Positions 18,712 to 27,699 of a DNA stretch of 32,085 nt are shown piece by piece (positions within the stretch are counted from its first letter, which is position 1; every line of letters starts with the position of its first letter). Under the pieces are notes generated by a model. It saw nothing but the letters and a program-made list of their open reading frames with translations. It was not told where the DNA came from and searched no databases. Source of the stretch: Trichomonas tenax (Eukaryota; Parabasalia; Trichomonadida; Trichomonadidae); the NCBI GenBank assembly GCA_023091735.1, contig JALKBU010000579.1, positions 1 through 32,085 on the forward strand. The letters run 5' to 3'. Made by a program: the position numbers and the translations under genes.

Positions 18712-19839
18712 AATACAGTGCTCCACCAGAAATGGAAAAAAATTGATAAAAATGTCATTATTTTATACTTTTTGACATTATGGCACTTTATTTTGTAATG
18801 ACTGTCAAATAAGACAAATGATCAAGCAAATATCTGTAATAGGTGCCAGTAGTGTGTTGAAAGAGTTTGCACTAACCAAATTTCATGGATAATGACTTTA
18901 TTGCATTCCAATTTCATATCATTTGATGAAAATTGCATATCTTCATAGATTTGGAGTGAAGAGAACGACTACAAGTTGCTGCCATGCTACGAATATCAAA
19001 CGGGAAGATTTTGGGTAATTCAATCAAATTTGTCTTTTTTGCGCAATATCGGTAGATTATGCCTAAGCTTTGCGTAACAATGATGAAATTTACTGTTTCG
19101 TTATTCAAAATTTCCCTAAAATGTTTACAGAACAATTATGTCTTTACTGTTATGATATATACGTTCAGAAACTGCTATTGCCGCAATTATAGAGGAATTA
19201 TGCACGAATTTTTCAAAAACACAAATTTACTTGAAAATATTGATCTATATACATTTTAAAGTCTAAAAATTGCTTGCATATTCAAATTGCAAACAGGCCT
19301 TTTCAATTTGATTTTAATTTATGTTGTTGAAAAATAATGTATTTTATGAAGTCAGATAATTTGCAGCAAAATTCAAACACAACATTTCAATTTGAATGAC
19401 ACTTTTAAGTAATATTAAGAAAATGTGACATGAAAATGTGATATTTTTCTCTCAAACGATACATCGGTTGGCCAATGACCAAAAATATCCACTATTAGGT
19501 CTGTGCTTCACTATATCCCGATATCTGTTTATTATTTTGTTCGAAAATGTAAAAATAACCTATACTTCAGAATTTCAGGTTTCATTATATCTCATTTAAG
19601 ATTATGATATGATATTATCATTTTGAGGTTTTTTGATAACATTGTATTCAAAAAAATTCAAATGTTATTTTCTAACGTTCTTTACAACATTTTAATCAAC
19701 AAATATGGCTTTTTATGGTGATCTGTAGCTAGGATTTATTTCTCATTTTGATAGGCAAAATGTTGAAAATATTGCTATACACAGTCCAACTGCCCATGCT
19801 TCGTGTGTTTAAAAATGATCTCAAAATTTTTTTATTTAA
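18712..19839. other. Gene-free stretch with weak coding traces
   Basis: Short open stretches near 18960-19260 on the + strand (for example NNDEIYCFVIQNFPKMFTEQ in one frame) could be remnants of a gene, but two frames look equally plausible and no family is visible. The rest is AT-rich. A TCAAAATTTT initiator-like element at 19821-19830 belongs to the Myb gene that follows. Confidence 0.35.
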
Positions 19840-20292
19840 ATGAATAGAAGGAAGTTCAAGCCAACAGACGACACAAGACTGCTCAAACTCGTCAAAAAGT
19901 ACGCAAAAGATCCGAACGGATGGGCAAAAATCTCCAGTAGGATGAATGGCTTCACTGTCAGGCAATGCAAAGAGCGATACACGATTTATCTCCAAAGTGA
20001 GAACAGGAACGATCCGTGGACGGAGTCCGAAGACAAGCAATTACTCGATCTCTATAAAGAATTTGGGCCTAAGTGGAAGATAATCACATCATTCTTTAAT
20101 GGAAGAAACTCCAATAATGTTAAGAATAGGTGGTACAGATACATCAAAAAGAACCATGCTGATGAAATTCAGCTGCTTTCCTCCCAGAGTTCTCCTGATG
20201 TAGAAGAAAAGACTGTCGAGAAGATTCCTGAGAATCCAACGCTGGATGATGTAAGACGTCTGTTCTCCATTGAGTACCTCCTTTCTCGTTAA
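19840..20292 (+). CDS. R2R3 Myb-like DNA-binding protein
   Basis: The 150-residue protein consists of two Myb/SANT repeats and a short tail. Repeat 1 (about 6-52) is RKFKPTDDTRLLKLVKKYAK...WAKISSRM...RQCKERYTIYL. Repeat 2 (about 58-106) is DPWTESEDKQLLDLYKEFGP, then WKIITSFFNGRNSNNVKNRW. In repeat 1 the first Trp of the usual triad is Phe and the third Trp/Phe is Tyr, as is common outside plants and animals. The size and layout match the small Myb factors of trichomonads, some of which bind promoter Myb elements. The start follows TCAAAA by 17 bases. Targets cannot be read from the sequence. Confidence 0.92.
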   Translation: MNRRKFKPTDDTRLLKLVKKYAKDPNGWAKISSRMNGFTVRQCKERYTIYLQSENRNDPWTESEDKQLLDLYKEFGPKWKIITSFFNGRNSNNVKNRWYRYIKKNHADEIQLLSSQSSPDVEEKTVEKIPENPTLDDVRRLFSIEYLLSR

Positions 20293-20412
20293 TGTTAAGA
20301 TTTGTTGTTTAGAGATTTCAAATTTCTGATTTTATTTTCATGCGGATATTATTGATGAATATATCTAAAGATATTAAGTATTTTATACATTACAATCTAC
20401 GCCTTTTTATGT

Positions 20413-20905
20413 TTAGAATTGATGAATGAAGTAATCTCCGAACATTTTTCCCACTTTGATTACATTGTTCATTATCAATGAAGCAAGCGTCATTGTAAGA
20501 CAAATGGACCCATGTGGCGCTTGGAGAATCACATACTGCTGAAATCAATTTTTTATTTCTTTTATTGCATGCAAACGCATAACACAGTGGCTTATTTTAG
20601 AAAAGAATTCATCCATATTGTGCATTTGTACGTTCCAATTGGTTTCATCATTCATTAATTTTAATACAATATCTTTGGATTCAGATCAGCTGATTCATCG
20701 TTGGCAACAACACAGATCGGGGCTGCGAGTGATTGTGGTTGCCGATGAGCTAGTGAGCACAGCTTTGTTTTTGATTCTCTCATGAAACTGCAAAAACATG
20801 AGATTTTGACCTCATTCTTTGAGATTATGGTTTACATATGGAATATAATGCTAACGATGGTGAAATAATCCATATCTTGCAATGTTGATTTATCAAATTT
20901 GACAT
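20413..20905 (-). pseudogene. Broken protein-coding gene, family not recognised
   Basis: Two - strand frames join into one protein-like reading. Upstream: KFDKSTLQDMDYFTIVSIIF, one stop, ISKNEVKISCFCSFMRESKT, QPQSLAAPICVVANDESADL. After a frame change near 20660-20670: IVLKLMNDETNWNVQMHNMD, EFFSKISHCVMRLHAIKEIK, one stop, then FQQYVILQAPHGSICLTMTL to a stop at 20413. This explains the raised GC content and the hairpin-like pairs in the region. TGACATGTAAA at 20900-20910 lies at its upstream edge, where a promoter would be expected. No family could be assigned. Confidence 0.55.
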
Positions 20906-20910
20906 GTAAA
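20900..20910. promoter_or_regulatory. TGACATGTAAA motif at the head of the broken - strand gene
   Basis: A copy of the recurring element. It lies between the tRNA 3' end and the readable start of the pseudogene at 20905. Confidence 0.4.
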
Positions 20911-20920
20911 AGAGATTCTT

Positions 20921-20934
20921 AAAAAATCAAAAAA
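20921..20934 (-). terminator. Pol III terminator of the tRNA
   Basis: On the - strand the tRNA discriminator base is followed directly by TTTT, then GA and TTTTTT. This is a typical RNA polymerase III stop. Confidence 0.75.
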
Positions 20935-21006
20935 TGTCCCAGGCCAGAATCGAACTGGCCTCTGATCCGTGTCAAGGATCCATTCTAACCAATATACTAC
21001 TGGGAC
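20935..21006 (-). tRNA. tRNA with GAC anticodon (Val)
   Basis: The 72-base cloverleaf reads from 21006 down to 20935. The acceptor stem is GTCCCAG/CTGGGAC (7 bp), followed by a D arm with TTGGTTA, an anticodon stem GATCC/GGATC, a 7-base loop TTGACAC, and a T arm GCCAG-TTCGATT-CTGGC; the discriminator is A. The loop gives anticodon GAC, which reads GUC (Val). The D stem is weak (one mismatch), as in many eukaryotic Asp and Glu tRNAs, which this body resembles. There is no intron and no encoded CCA. The internal B box TTCGATT is kept. Confidence 0.88.
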
Positions 21007-21413
21007 TTTATATTTAATTTGCAAAATAATTTCTCCTTCATTGGAATAAATAATAAATCTTTAGCAAATTAAATCATTTTTTAATACAAAGGCATTGACA
21101 ATCATGGATTATAATTGACTTTTGATTTATTATTTAATTTATTAGATAAACAGTATTAATGACGAATTTTTTTTAATGAAAAAATATATATCATGCCATT
21201 CGTGATTGCTTTCAAATATATGTTCACCTACATGCATCCATGATAATTCCATTTGTGCCATCATTGCATTATTGAATTTGATTTTTTGATTCAATATTTT
21301 CGTTTATTCTATTTATAAAGTTGAAAAACAATCACTATTTCTCAAGCATTGTAATAATTTAAGCTCCATCGAGCAACATTAAACATCGATTTGTCACCTT
21401 TCCTATAAAATTT
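21007..21413. other. AT-rich spacer
   Basis: About 400 bases between the tRNA and the BTB gene, without coding or RNA features that I can support. Near its end TTGTCACCTTTCC gives an initiator-like TCAC with A+1 near 21396, 18 bases before the ATG. Confidence 0.45.
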
Positions 21414-23168
21414 ATGATTAATCAAGAAATACTTTCAACCGACAGAAATCCATTTAAACCTCTTCCGTGCAAGTTTAAGTCGCTTCTCTACAACCCTCTG
21501 TTCAGCGATTTCACACTTTTCCTTCCAAACGCGCCACAAGGAAAGAATCAGTATATTCCGGTCCACAGGTTCCTTCTTGATGTTCGCTGCTCATTATTCC
21601 ATGTGTTTTTCGAAAGGATGCCGAACGAGAAGACATTGTCGCTCTGTTTCCCACAATGGGCAGCTCCTGACGTTTACACAGTGATTGAGTACATGTACAC
21701 ATCAGAACCAATCAAGATAACCAACGATAATATCTCTGCGATCACATTTATCTCGATTATTTGGGATTGTACAGAATTAATCAAAAAAGCAACAAATTTC
21801 ATTCTCAAAGAAATCGACCCAAAATACTCTCTCGATACTCTTAACAAGCTTTGCAACATCGTCAACCATGAAGCACCGGCAATACAAAAGCTTCTCGAGT
21901 TGGTCGTATCAAACTTGGCTATTTTCAATCCTGACGACTTCAATGAGCTTCAATTCGACTTATTCGAGTACATCATCAACTCTGTATATGCACTTCGACC
22001 AGAAGATGTTGTTGCTGAAGCTTTATGCAATTGCATCGAGCATTATTTCCTTGCTAACGTTGATAAGATTGGAAAAGATGAGTTTGCAATTCTCGTACAA
22101 AAGTTTATGATGAAAACTTATCACAATGGTGTTATCACTTTATACAAGCATGCGATTCGCTTAAATTGGTCTTTAAAGCACTGCGAAACTAAAATCCTTC
22201 ACTCGTGGCTCCATCTCGATCAAACGAAGCTTGCAACGATTCCTGTTGATCGTCTTTCCTATCTTTTGAAGGAGAACTACTTGAATTGCGGCAGCGAAGA
22301 TGAATTATTCAATTTCATCCTTTTAGTTCACAAGATACAACCAGATGTCGATATCACAGACATTTGGAAGTGCCTCCGTGTTCCAGCTTTGACTGAAGAG
22401 TGCAAAGTTACACTCAAAGAGTGCGGAATCGCTCCGCAGTTTGTTATTGATGCAATTCCAAGCGCTGGAAGGTATATCGACTTTAGGCGTTTGCCTCGTG
22501 CCAGGACGCATTGTTTGATCATCGGTGCTGCTGATAAATGGGCTCTCGAGGATCTTAAGGACTTTCTTGGGATTGCTGGATTTAATCCAAAGAACATCGC
22601 AGCAATGCGTCCAAGCGATGACATGGACATTGATTTCTACAAATTCCATGCCATTTTGGTATTCGGATTTTACAAATTCCCTCCAAACCTGGCTAACAGA
22701 ATCGCCACATATGTTTCTGATGGCGGTGGACTCGTCGTCGCTTTCGGTGCACACAGAAACGATGACTTCGGTCTTGGTGAACCACTTTTGTCAATGCTTC
22801 CTATTGAAGCCTTCAGACAAGAAGTTGCTGAAGTTTGCTATGTCAGAGCTCCAATAGACACCAACGATGGCAATGACAATAGCGAAGAGAAAGAACAAAT
22901 AGCAGTTGGATGCAAGAACATGAGAATGCTTTTCTCCGTGAAAGAAGGAGCGAGTGTTCAATCGAGTTGGGATGATGGTGTTCCTTTCGTTGTCATCCAG
23001 AATAGAACAGAGAAGCACGGAACTATTATTGTGTTCAATGCAAGCCCTGTTTCTTCAGACATATTCCCTGAGCAGTGGTCTAAGCATGATAAGACAATGG
23101 CAAGGATTTTGTCTAACTGCATCATCACCGCCTCCAACAAGTGTTTTTCAAAGGCTTCTAAGGATTGA
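21414..23168 (+). CDS. BTB/POZ-domain protein with a C-terminal amidotransferase-like domain
   Basis: The product has 584 residues. A BTB fold spans about 20-130 (NPLFSDFTLFLP, IPVHRFLLDVRCSLFHVFFE, VIEYMYTSEPIKIT) and is followed by a helical BACK-like stretch to about 350. From about 363 an alpha/beta domain begins with RTHCLIIGAADKWALEDLKD and continues with HAILVFGFYKFPPNLANRIA and DGGGLVVAFGAH (about 433-445). This resembles the class I glutamine amidotransferase-like/ThuA-like flavodoxin folds. I see no catalytic Cys nucleophile elbow, so the domain may bind rather than catalyse. BTB proteins often act as Cul3 adaptors or oligomerisation modules. BTB is fairly sure; the C-terminal fold is moderately sure. 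Confidence 0.8.
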   Translation: MINQEILSTDRNPFKPLPCKFKSLLYNPLFSDFTLFLPNAPQGKNQYIPVHRFLLDVRCSLFHVFFERMPNEKTLSLCFPQWAAPDVYTVIEYMYTSEPIKITNDNISAITFISIIWDCTELIKKATNFILKEIDPKYSLDTLNKLCNIVNHEAPAIQKLLELVVSNLAIFNPDDFNELQFDLFEYIINSVYALRPEDVVAEALCNCIEHYFLANVDKIGKDEFAILVQKFMMKTYHNGVITLYKHAIRLNWSLKHCETKILHSWLHLDQTKLATIPVDRLSYLLKENYLNCGSEDELFNFILLVHKIQPDVDITDIWKCLRVPALTEECKVTLKECGIAPQFVIDAIPSAGRYIDFRRLPRARTHCLIIGAADKWALEDLKDFLGIAGFNPKNIAAMRPSDDMDIDFYKFHAILVFGFYKFPPNLANRIATYVSDGGGLVVAFGAHRNDDFGLGEPLLSMLPIEAFRQEVAEVCYVRAPIDTNDGNDNSEEKEQIAVGCKNMRMLFSVKEGASVQSSWDDGVPFVVIQNRTEKHGTIIVFNASPVSSDIFPEQWSKHDKTMARILSNCIITASNKCFSKASKD

Positions 23169-23680
23169 TTCCATATATTTCTAATGTTTTATTATATTAT
23201 CATCAAAAATATTATTCAATTTCACGATCCTATTTTTTTTAATAGAATCTTTCTATGACTATCTTTTTGTAAAGTTAAATAAGCAATAAATACGGAAGCA
23301 AGTATGTATTTACTAATTAACTAAGAAATAGAAAAGATTTTTAAAAAATGTATTGGAGTATAGGGAAATTGTGTGTTATTTCGGTTGTCAAGGCGCATCT
23401 GCGGATATCTGTAAGAAATGGAGTCATAATAATCGATATTTGATTCTAAGCTAAGGTTTTGAATAGATTTTCCATAATTATCTTAAAATGTAACGATTTT
23501 TTATGATAGTGGTGATAATTTCTAAAGAATACGCCACGATATTGCAAATTGAAAAAAATCGTGAACGAGTAGCGAAACAACTAACGCAGCCATTTGTCAT
23601 ACACATAACAAATACTTTACTGTAAGAAATAAAATAGAATGGTAAAAAAAAAATATTAATCTGATAAAAAATATAAACAA
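23169..23680. other. Convergent AT-rich spacer
   Basis: About 510 bases between the stop codons of two convergent genes. It contains A/T runs and no feature that I can support. Confidence 0.5.
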
Positions 23681-24280
23681 TTAATCGCTTCCTTTGAATT
23701 GAACGTGTTTCCTCAATGAACCCGGTGTGAGCGCGATGTCATTAATCTGCGTTGTCGCGTCACTCATAGTGTTGATCATCAATGTCTCGGGAACTTCGTT
23801 GATTTGTATGAATTGTCTGATTCTGTCGGATTCATCCTGCAAGTTGCAGATCGCGTCTCTCATGATTTGGACAGCAGAAATCAATTTCTTGAGTTCATCT
23901 AAACCATCGATGTTTAATTCTTCGAGTTTTGTGACGAGAGATTGGTAATAATTTATGGTCATTTCTGACTCCTGTCTATATTTAGGAACAAGCTCTTTGT
24001 TGTAAACAACGCCGAGATTTTCGATTTGTTGACTTAATTTAAGCTTTTCAGCCATAATTCTTGTGTATTCGGCTTTGATCTGTGGAAGCTCTCCAATAAA
24101 GCGTTCGTACTCATCCTTGGCCTTAGTGACATTGATATCTTCGATTTTGACTTCTTTAGGCTCGTCAGCTGCATGATGTGCTGACTGTGCATTGTTGTTT
24201 CTGAGTTCCGCCAAAATTCGACTTAAATTTGCGTTCTCGTCCCTCAAGTTTTGGAGTTTAATGTACGGATCTTCCGTCAT
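23681..24280 (-). CDS. Coiled-coil protein of unknown function
   Basis: Counted from the ATG at 24280, the protein has 199 residues (MTEDPYIKLQNLRDENANLS...). Most of it is helical and coiled coil with regular hydrophobic spacing (LPQIKAEYTRIMAEKLKLSQ; YQSLVTKLEELNIDGLDELK). It ends with LTPGSLRKHVQFKGSD, a small basic motif with a TP site. The reading frame extends to another ATG at 24307, but a TTTTTCATTTTG initiator-like element lies between the two, seven bases before 24280, which favours the inner start. No known family could be named; a microtubule or kinetochore role is only a possibility. Confidence 0.7.
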   Translation of the reverse strand: MTEDPYIKLQNLRDENANLSRILAELRNNNAQSAHHAADEPKEVKIEDINVTKAKDEYERFIGELPQIKAEYTRIMAEKLKLSQQIENLGVVYNKELVPKYRQESEMTINYYQSLVTKLEELNIDGLDELKKLISAVQIMRDAICNLQDESDRIRQFIQINEVPETLMINTMSDATTQINDIALTPGSLRKHVQFKGSD

Positions 24281-24777
24281 CACAAAATGAAAAACAGGGG
24301 ATTTCATCTGGACCCTATTTAGGATTATTTTTTGACATCACTTGATTTTATAATCTCAGTCATTCATAGTTTCCAATTTTCAGGTTATTTTTATTTACAA
24401 AGCTTATTAAATAGGGGGTTTCTCCTTCTCCCCCTTCTTAATATAACCCCAGCTTTTTATTTAATATTTAATATCTTCATTATTTCCTTATTTCGAATTC
24501 ATGGAGATTTTGAATATTAGACTTATATTATGTAATTTTTACGATTATTGGAAATTAACTCTTTTCACACTGGAAATATACTACCCTAGCATTTTGTAAT
24601 ATATTTTATAAATGGGGTTTTGTTCTGAGGTTTTGAAACAAATGTATATTTTTAACAAAATTCTCCTTATTAAATCTCATATACAAGTTGTTGATATTGA
24701 TATTCGAGTGTGTATTATAGGGTTTATCGATTAAATACACAAAATATCTTTATACAAACAAAAAATTCATAAAATCA
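24281..24777. other. Spacer with the promoter of the coiled-coil gene
   Basis: Near 24288 lies the initiator-like element of the - strand gene, and at 24310-24325 a CCCTATTTAGG block. The rest, to 24777, is AT-rich with a C/T tract (CTCCTTCTCCCCCTTC near 24423) and no supported gene. Confidence 0.4.
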
Positions 24778-26130
24778 TTTCGATTTGGTCAAATAACTGT
24801 TGAATATGTTAATTGCATCTTCGTTTGCTTTCTCGTTGGTGAAATCAACAACATTTTTTAATGTTTTCTCAAGTTGAATGGTTTTTGCTCATTTAGATAA
24901 AAGCACCATTATAATACCAATGTTTTCCAGTTCATTTGCATAATATAGAGCATTATTTCCTTCAAGATCTAAAGCATCTAAATCCACATTATAAGATAGC
25001 TGCATAGTTTATTGCTGAATTTTTATCATAAAAGTAATTAGAATTCCTTGAAATTCCTGCTAAGTAAAAAACGCACTCGGTATTCCCATTCATTACTGCA
25101 AGAAGCAAAGGTGTATAACCTTCGCTTGTTGGTTTCAAAACATCTTTAACTAAATATTTCAAAACAGTAGTTTGTCCATTGATAGAAGCCAAAGAAGTCG
25201 CTAACTGACATCAATAATTCTTTCCACTTAAAGCTCCATGGTGTGCTAAGAAGTGCACAATGTCATATCTTCCAAATCTCGATGCAACATGAAATGGTGG
25301 ATTAAAACCTTCGTCTAAGAATGTGCCGCCTTTAAATTTAGTTCAATTAATGTCAGCTTCTTTTATGATTCATTTAATTAAATTAAATATGGTCTTCTCG
25401 TGAAATCATTTAAATGAGTTGGAATAGAATCCATCTCAATGCCTTAAAAATCTTTAATGGTAAAGCAAGAAACTAAAATACAAAGTATTACATTTCTCGA
25501 TGCAAAAAGGCAAATTAACTTTCTCACACCAAAAGTTTTCTAATAAATATCTAGCAGCCTCATGTTTATGATAAGCAATAGTAAATGTAAAACATTCACC
25601 GAACTCTACACTTTTAATATTTTCATGTTTCCACCTTCAACAGCGCATTGAAGCAACTATTTGCATAAAACAACTGAATTCATTATCATTAAGAATTTAA
25701 AGATCTTATAAGAGCCACAATAAGCTTCAAAGGAATCGATTGAGAATGTACTTGCAAACTTTGCGCCAAAAACTGTGTCTATTTCTATCATTCTTCCGCT
25801 ATATGAATTATCTCTAATGAGGCAGTTAAATATCGATGTTGATTCAAAAACATCTATTATATATTGTGATCTTCCACGCATGCTTGACCATTTCTGGAAG
25901 TGAAATCTCTGTTGGTCGACATTAAATTTTTTCGCTTAGTACGAAATAAAAAGGTGATATACGATAAATGTTATTTGTTAGTCCAATTGCTATGCAAAGC
26001 TTTAAATATATGTTAAAATTGAATCTCATGACTGTCGCTGCTGCTACTATCAAACTAAATGGTGTGTTTTTTGAGGTAGGCAAAATCTATATGGCTTTGA
26101 TGAGGGTAGTGTCGTAGGTAGCCTCAGACA
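24778..26130 (-). pseudogene. Decayed ankyrin-repeat protein gene of the trichomonad DUF3447-type family
   Basis: On the - strand a continuous but broken coding trace is visible. Near 26080-25930: SLIVAAATVMRFNFNIYLKL, then ISLPEMVKHAWK. At 25881-25657: RSQYIIDVFESTSIFNCLIR, DNSYSGRMIEIDTVFGAKFA, SFEAYCGSYKIFKFLM. Ankyrin repeats follow: PFHVASRFGRYDIVHFLAHH near 25310-25240, GYTPLLLAVMNGNTECVFYL near 25110 and GNNALYYANELENIGIIMVL near 24940. The tail ends with DAINIFNSYLTKS near 24780. At least four frame changes or stops interrupt it. The N-terminal block before the ankyrins is typical of a very large trichomonad family. It abuts copy B of the dispersed repeat on its upstream side. Confidence 0.82.
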
Positions 26131-26269
26131 GGTTAAAAATGAGTTCCTCCTAATATATCACTCATAGAAACACCGATGGACCACCAATGGGTCGAAGGTG
26201 CAAAGATTTAGCACCTCCGCCATTATTGCTAAACGTGCATGAAAAACTTTTGTTTTTATTTGAATTCTG

Positions 26270-26760
26270 GTCAAAATAATTATTCCTTTTTATATATAAA
26301 AGTTCAGATTAGTTATATCTGTATTCAAAATGATGCCAACATTTTCAGGAATGTCATGAAACGAAAAAGGAAAAAAAAGGGGCGAGCCGGGAATTGATAA
26401 TGCTTATTCTTGAATATATATATAGGTAAGCAGCTAGTGCCATGTGTGGAGCCCAGACGAGGAAGTCGTACTGGAGATAACCTTTTGAATTTCACTCACC
26501 TCAGAAAGGCGAGTGTTTGTGTGTCTCTTTGGTTTGTGTGTTGTCACCATATAGTGGAGGTGTTGTGTATTTTGTGGTGATTTGTAGATGGTGGGGGATC
26601 TCCCCATTTGATGGAATTCTGAGTAAGCAGACCTCATATGTATCCATAGCAGGTCATGGAAGTGCTGTGAATGTGCCTGAATTTTGACGAGTTGGATCTG
26701 ATATTTTAGATCGATGTGTCTATTTCTGGTGTTTTTGTTATAATTGGTTTTCTTGTAGCC
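26270..26760 (-). mobile_element. Dispersed repeat copy B with the C-terminal part of an element ORF
   Basis: On the - strand an open frame runs from about 26780 to the stop at 26434. It reads CIKGYKKTNYNKNTRNRHID, then LKYQIQLVKIQAHSQHFHDL, SAYSEFHQMGRSPTIYKSPQ and the end SGLHTWH shared with copy A; a TAA closes the frame upstream. After the stop comes a tail of about 160 bases homologous to copy A, including the tRNA-Pro 3'-end fragment at 26379-26397 and an adjoining T-run (26371-26378 on the - strand). The similarity to copy A fades near 26270. The ORF is unassigned; it may be the end of a transposase, integrase or polyprotein. Confidence 0.8.
26371..26397 (-). repeat. tRNA-Pro 3'-end fragment inside repeat copy B
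   Basis: Nineteen bases (26379-26397) are identical to tRNA-Pro positions 31959-31977, that is, the 3' T-arm strand and acceptor strand including the discriminator C. The match is followed by eight Ts, against six Ts at the tRNA gene terminator. The 5' two thirds of the tRNA are missing. Confidence 0.88.
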
Positions 26761-26780
26761 TTTAATACATGTGTATCTAA

Positions 26781-27699
26781 ATTATGTGATGAAATTATAA
26801 TTTTTGGCATAATTTTCATGTAAACTCATTCCGGAAAAAACAAGTTGAGGCATATTTTTTGGTATGGAGATTGCTTCCTGGAAGCAGGGTGTTTCTGATG
26901 TTAGATATATATTCTCATTTGATTATAACATACCTATGCTACATGATTAAACTCAATAATGTTAACTTGACTCCAGCATTTTCACAAACTTGCATCAGAA
27001 GAATGATCAAAATTATTAAACAGACACTTTATGCTTAATTGACAAAAACCTGAAATTTATTTCCTTTAATATCATATTAAACTTTTTCATTATCTATGGA
27101 TTATGTTGGATTGCAAAAATATAGCGTTAACATATAATTAGAACGAGTATTTATGTGTTTTTAAAGTTGATAAATTATGTTTTTTGAATATTTTTTTTAA
27201 TTTTCCCACAGTCTTTGGTTTATAAATAAATTACTGATTGGAAATTGCCCATTCTTTATCGATAAGAGCGGTGATTGAAGAAAAATGGGGCTTCTTGTGG
27301 CCTAGGGGGCATATGACCCCGATATTTCAATCAGAATTGGTATTATTTAAAGATTCAAAAAACAAAATTGAGTTGTTTATAACACAAAATGATTCAATTC
27401 ACAATCAGCAACGAATTATAGCTCAATAGAGTCATTTAATCCTTCCATATTTAGTGAATCAAAATTACATAAATATATTTTAATAAATGCAAGCCATTGA
27501 CTTAAAGCATTTAACATTTATGATGATTAAGATCATAGAATTGAATATATTATGTTACATTTACAATAAATTCCAAAAAGCTTAAAATATACTAAAGTTA
27601 ACATGATAAACATTCTCGAACTAAAGGAAAGAAGCCATTGAATCATTCTAAAGTGAAACAATAAAATAAAGCTTTTCAAAAATTACATTTATACCTTTA
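26781..27699. other. Gene-poor region beside the repeat
   Basis: No gene is supported. A 63-codon + strand ORF at 27238-27429 starts with TTG and has no recognisable domain. A local GC-rich patch at 27285-27325 contains GGGG(G)CATATGACCCC, which could fold into a small hairpin, and GCTTCCTGGAAGC occurs at 26875-26887. Either may be remnants of mobile DNA. Confidence 0.35.

Noticed and set aside
20484..20802. Candidate structured non-coding RNA (hairpins CAAGCG/CGCTTG, AGCT...CATCG/CGATGAGCT, CTCATG/CATGAG)
   Set aside because: The - strand of the same region reads as a broken but coherent protein-coding sequence, which explains the higher GC content. I found no RNase P, SRP, U-snRNA or snoRNA signature.
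26371..26400. Primer-binding site of an LTR retrotransposon complementary to tRNA-Pro
   Set aside because: A primer-binding site would include the complement of the CCA end. Here the match continues into the genomic T-run, and it lies after the ORF on the same strand.
1..26760. A single giant transposon (Maverick type) bounded by the inverted copies
   Set aside because: The genes between are conserved cellular genes, with no polymerase, capsid or packaging-type gene, and the copies face inward with their 3' tails instead of forming terminal repeats.
27238..27429. 63-codon + strand ORF
   Set aside because: It starts with TTG, directly follows a stop and shows no recognisable domain; another frame looks about equally open.
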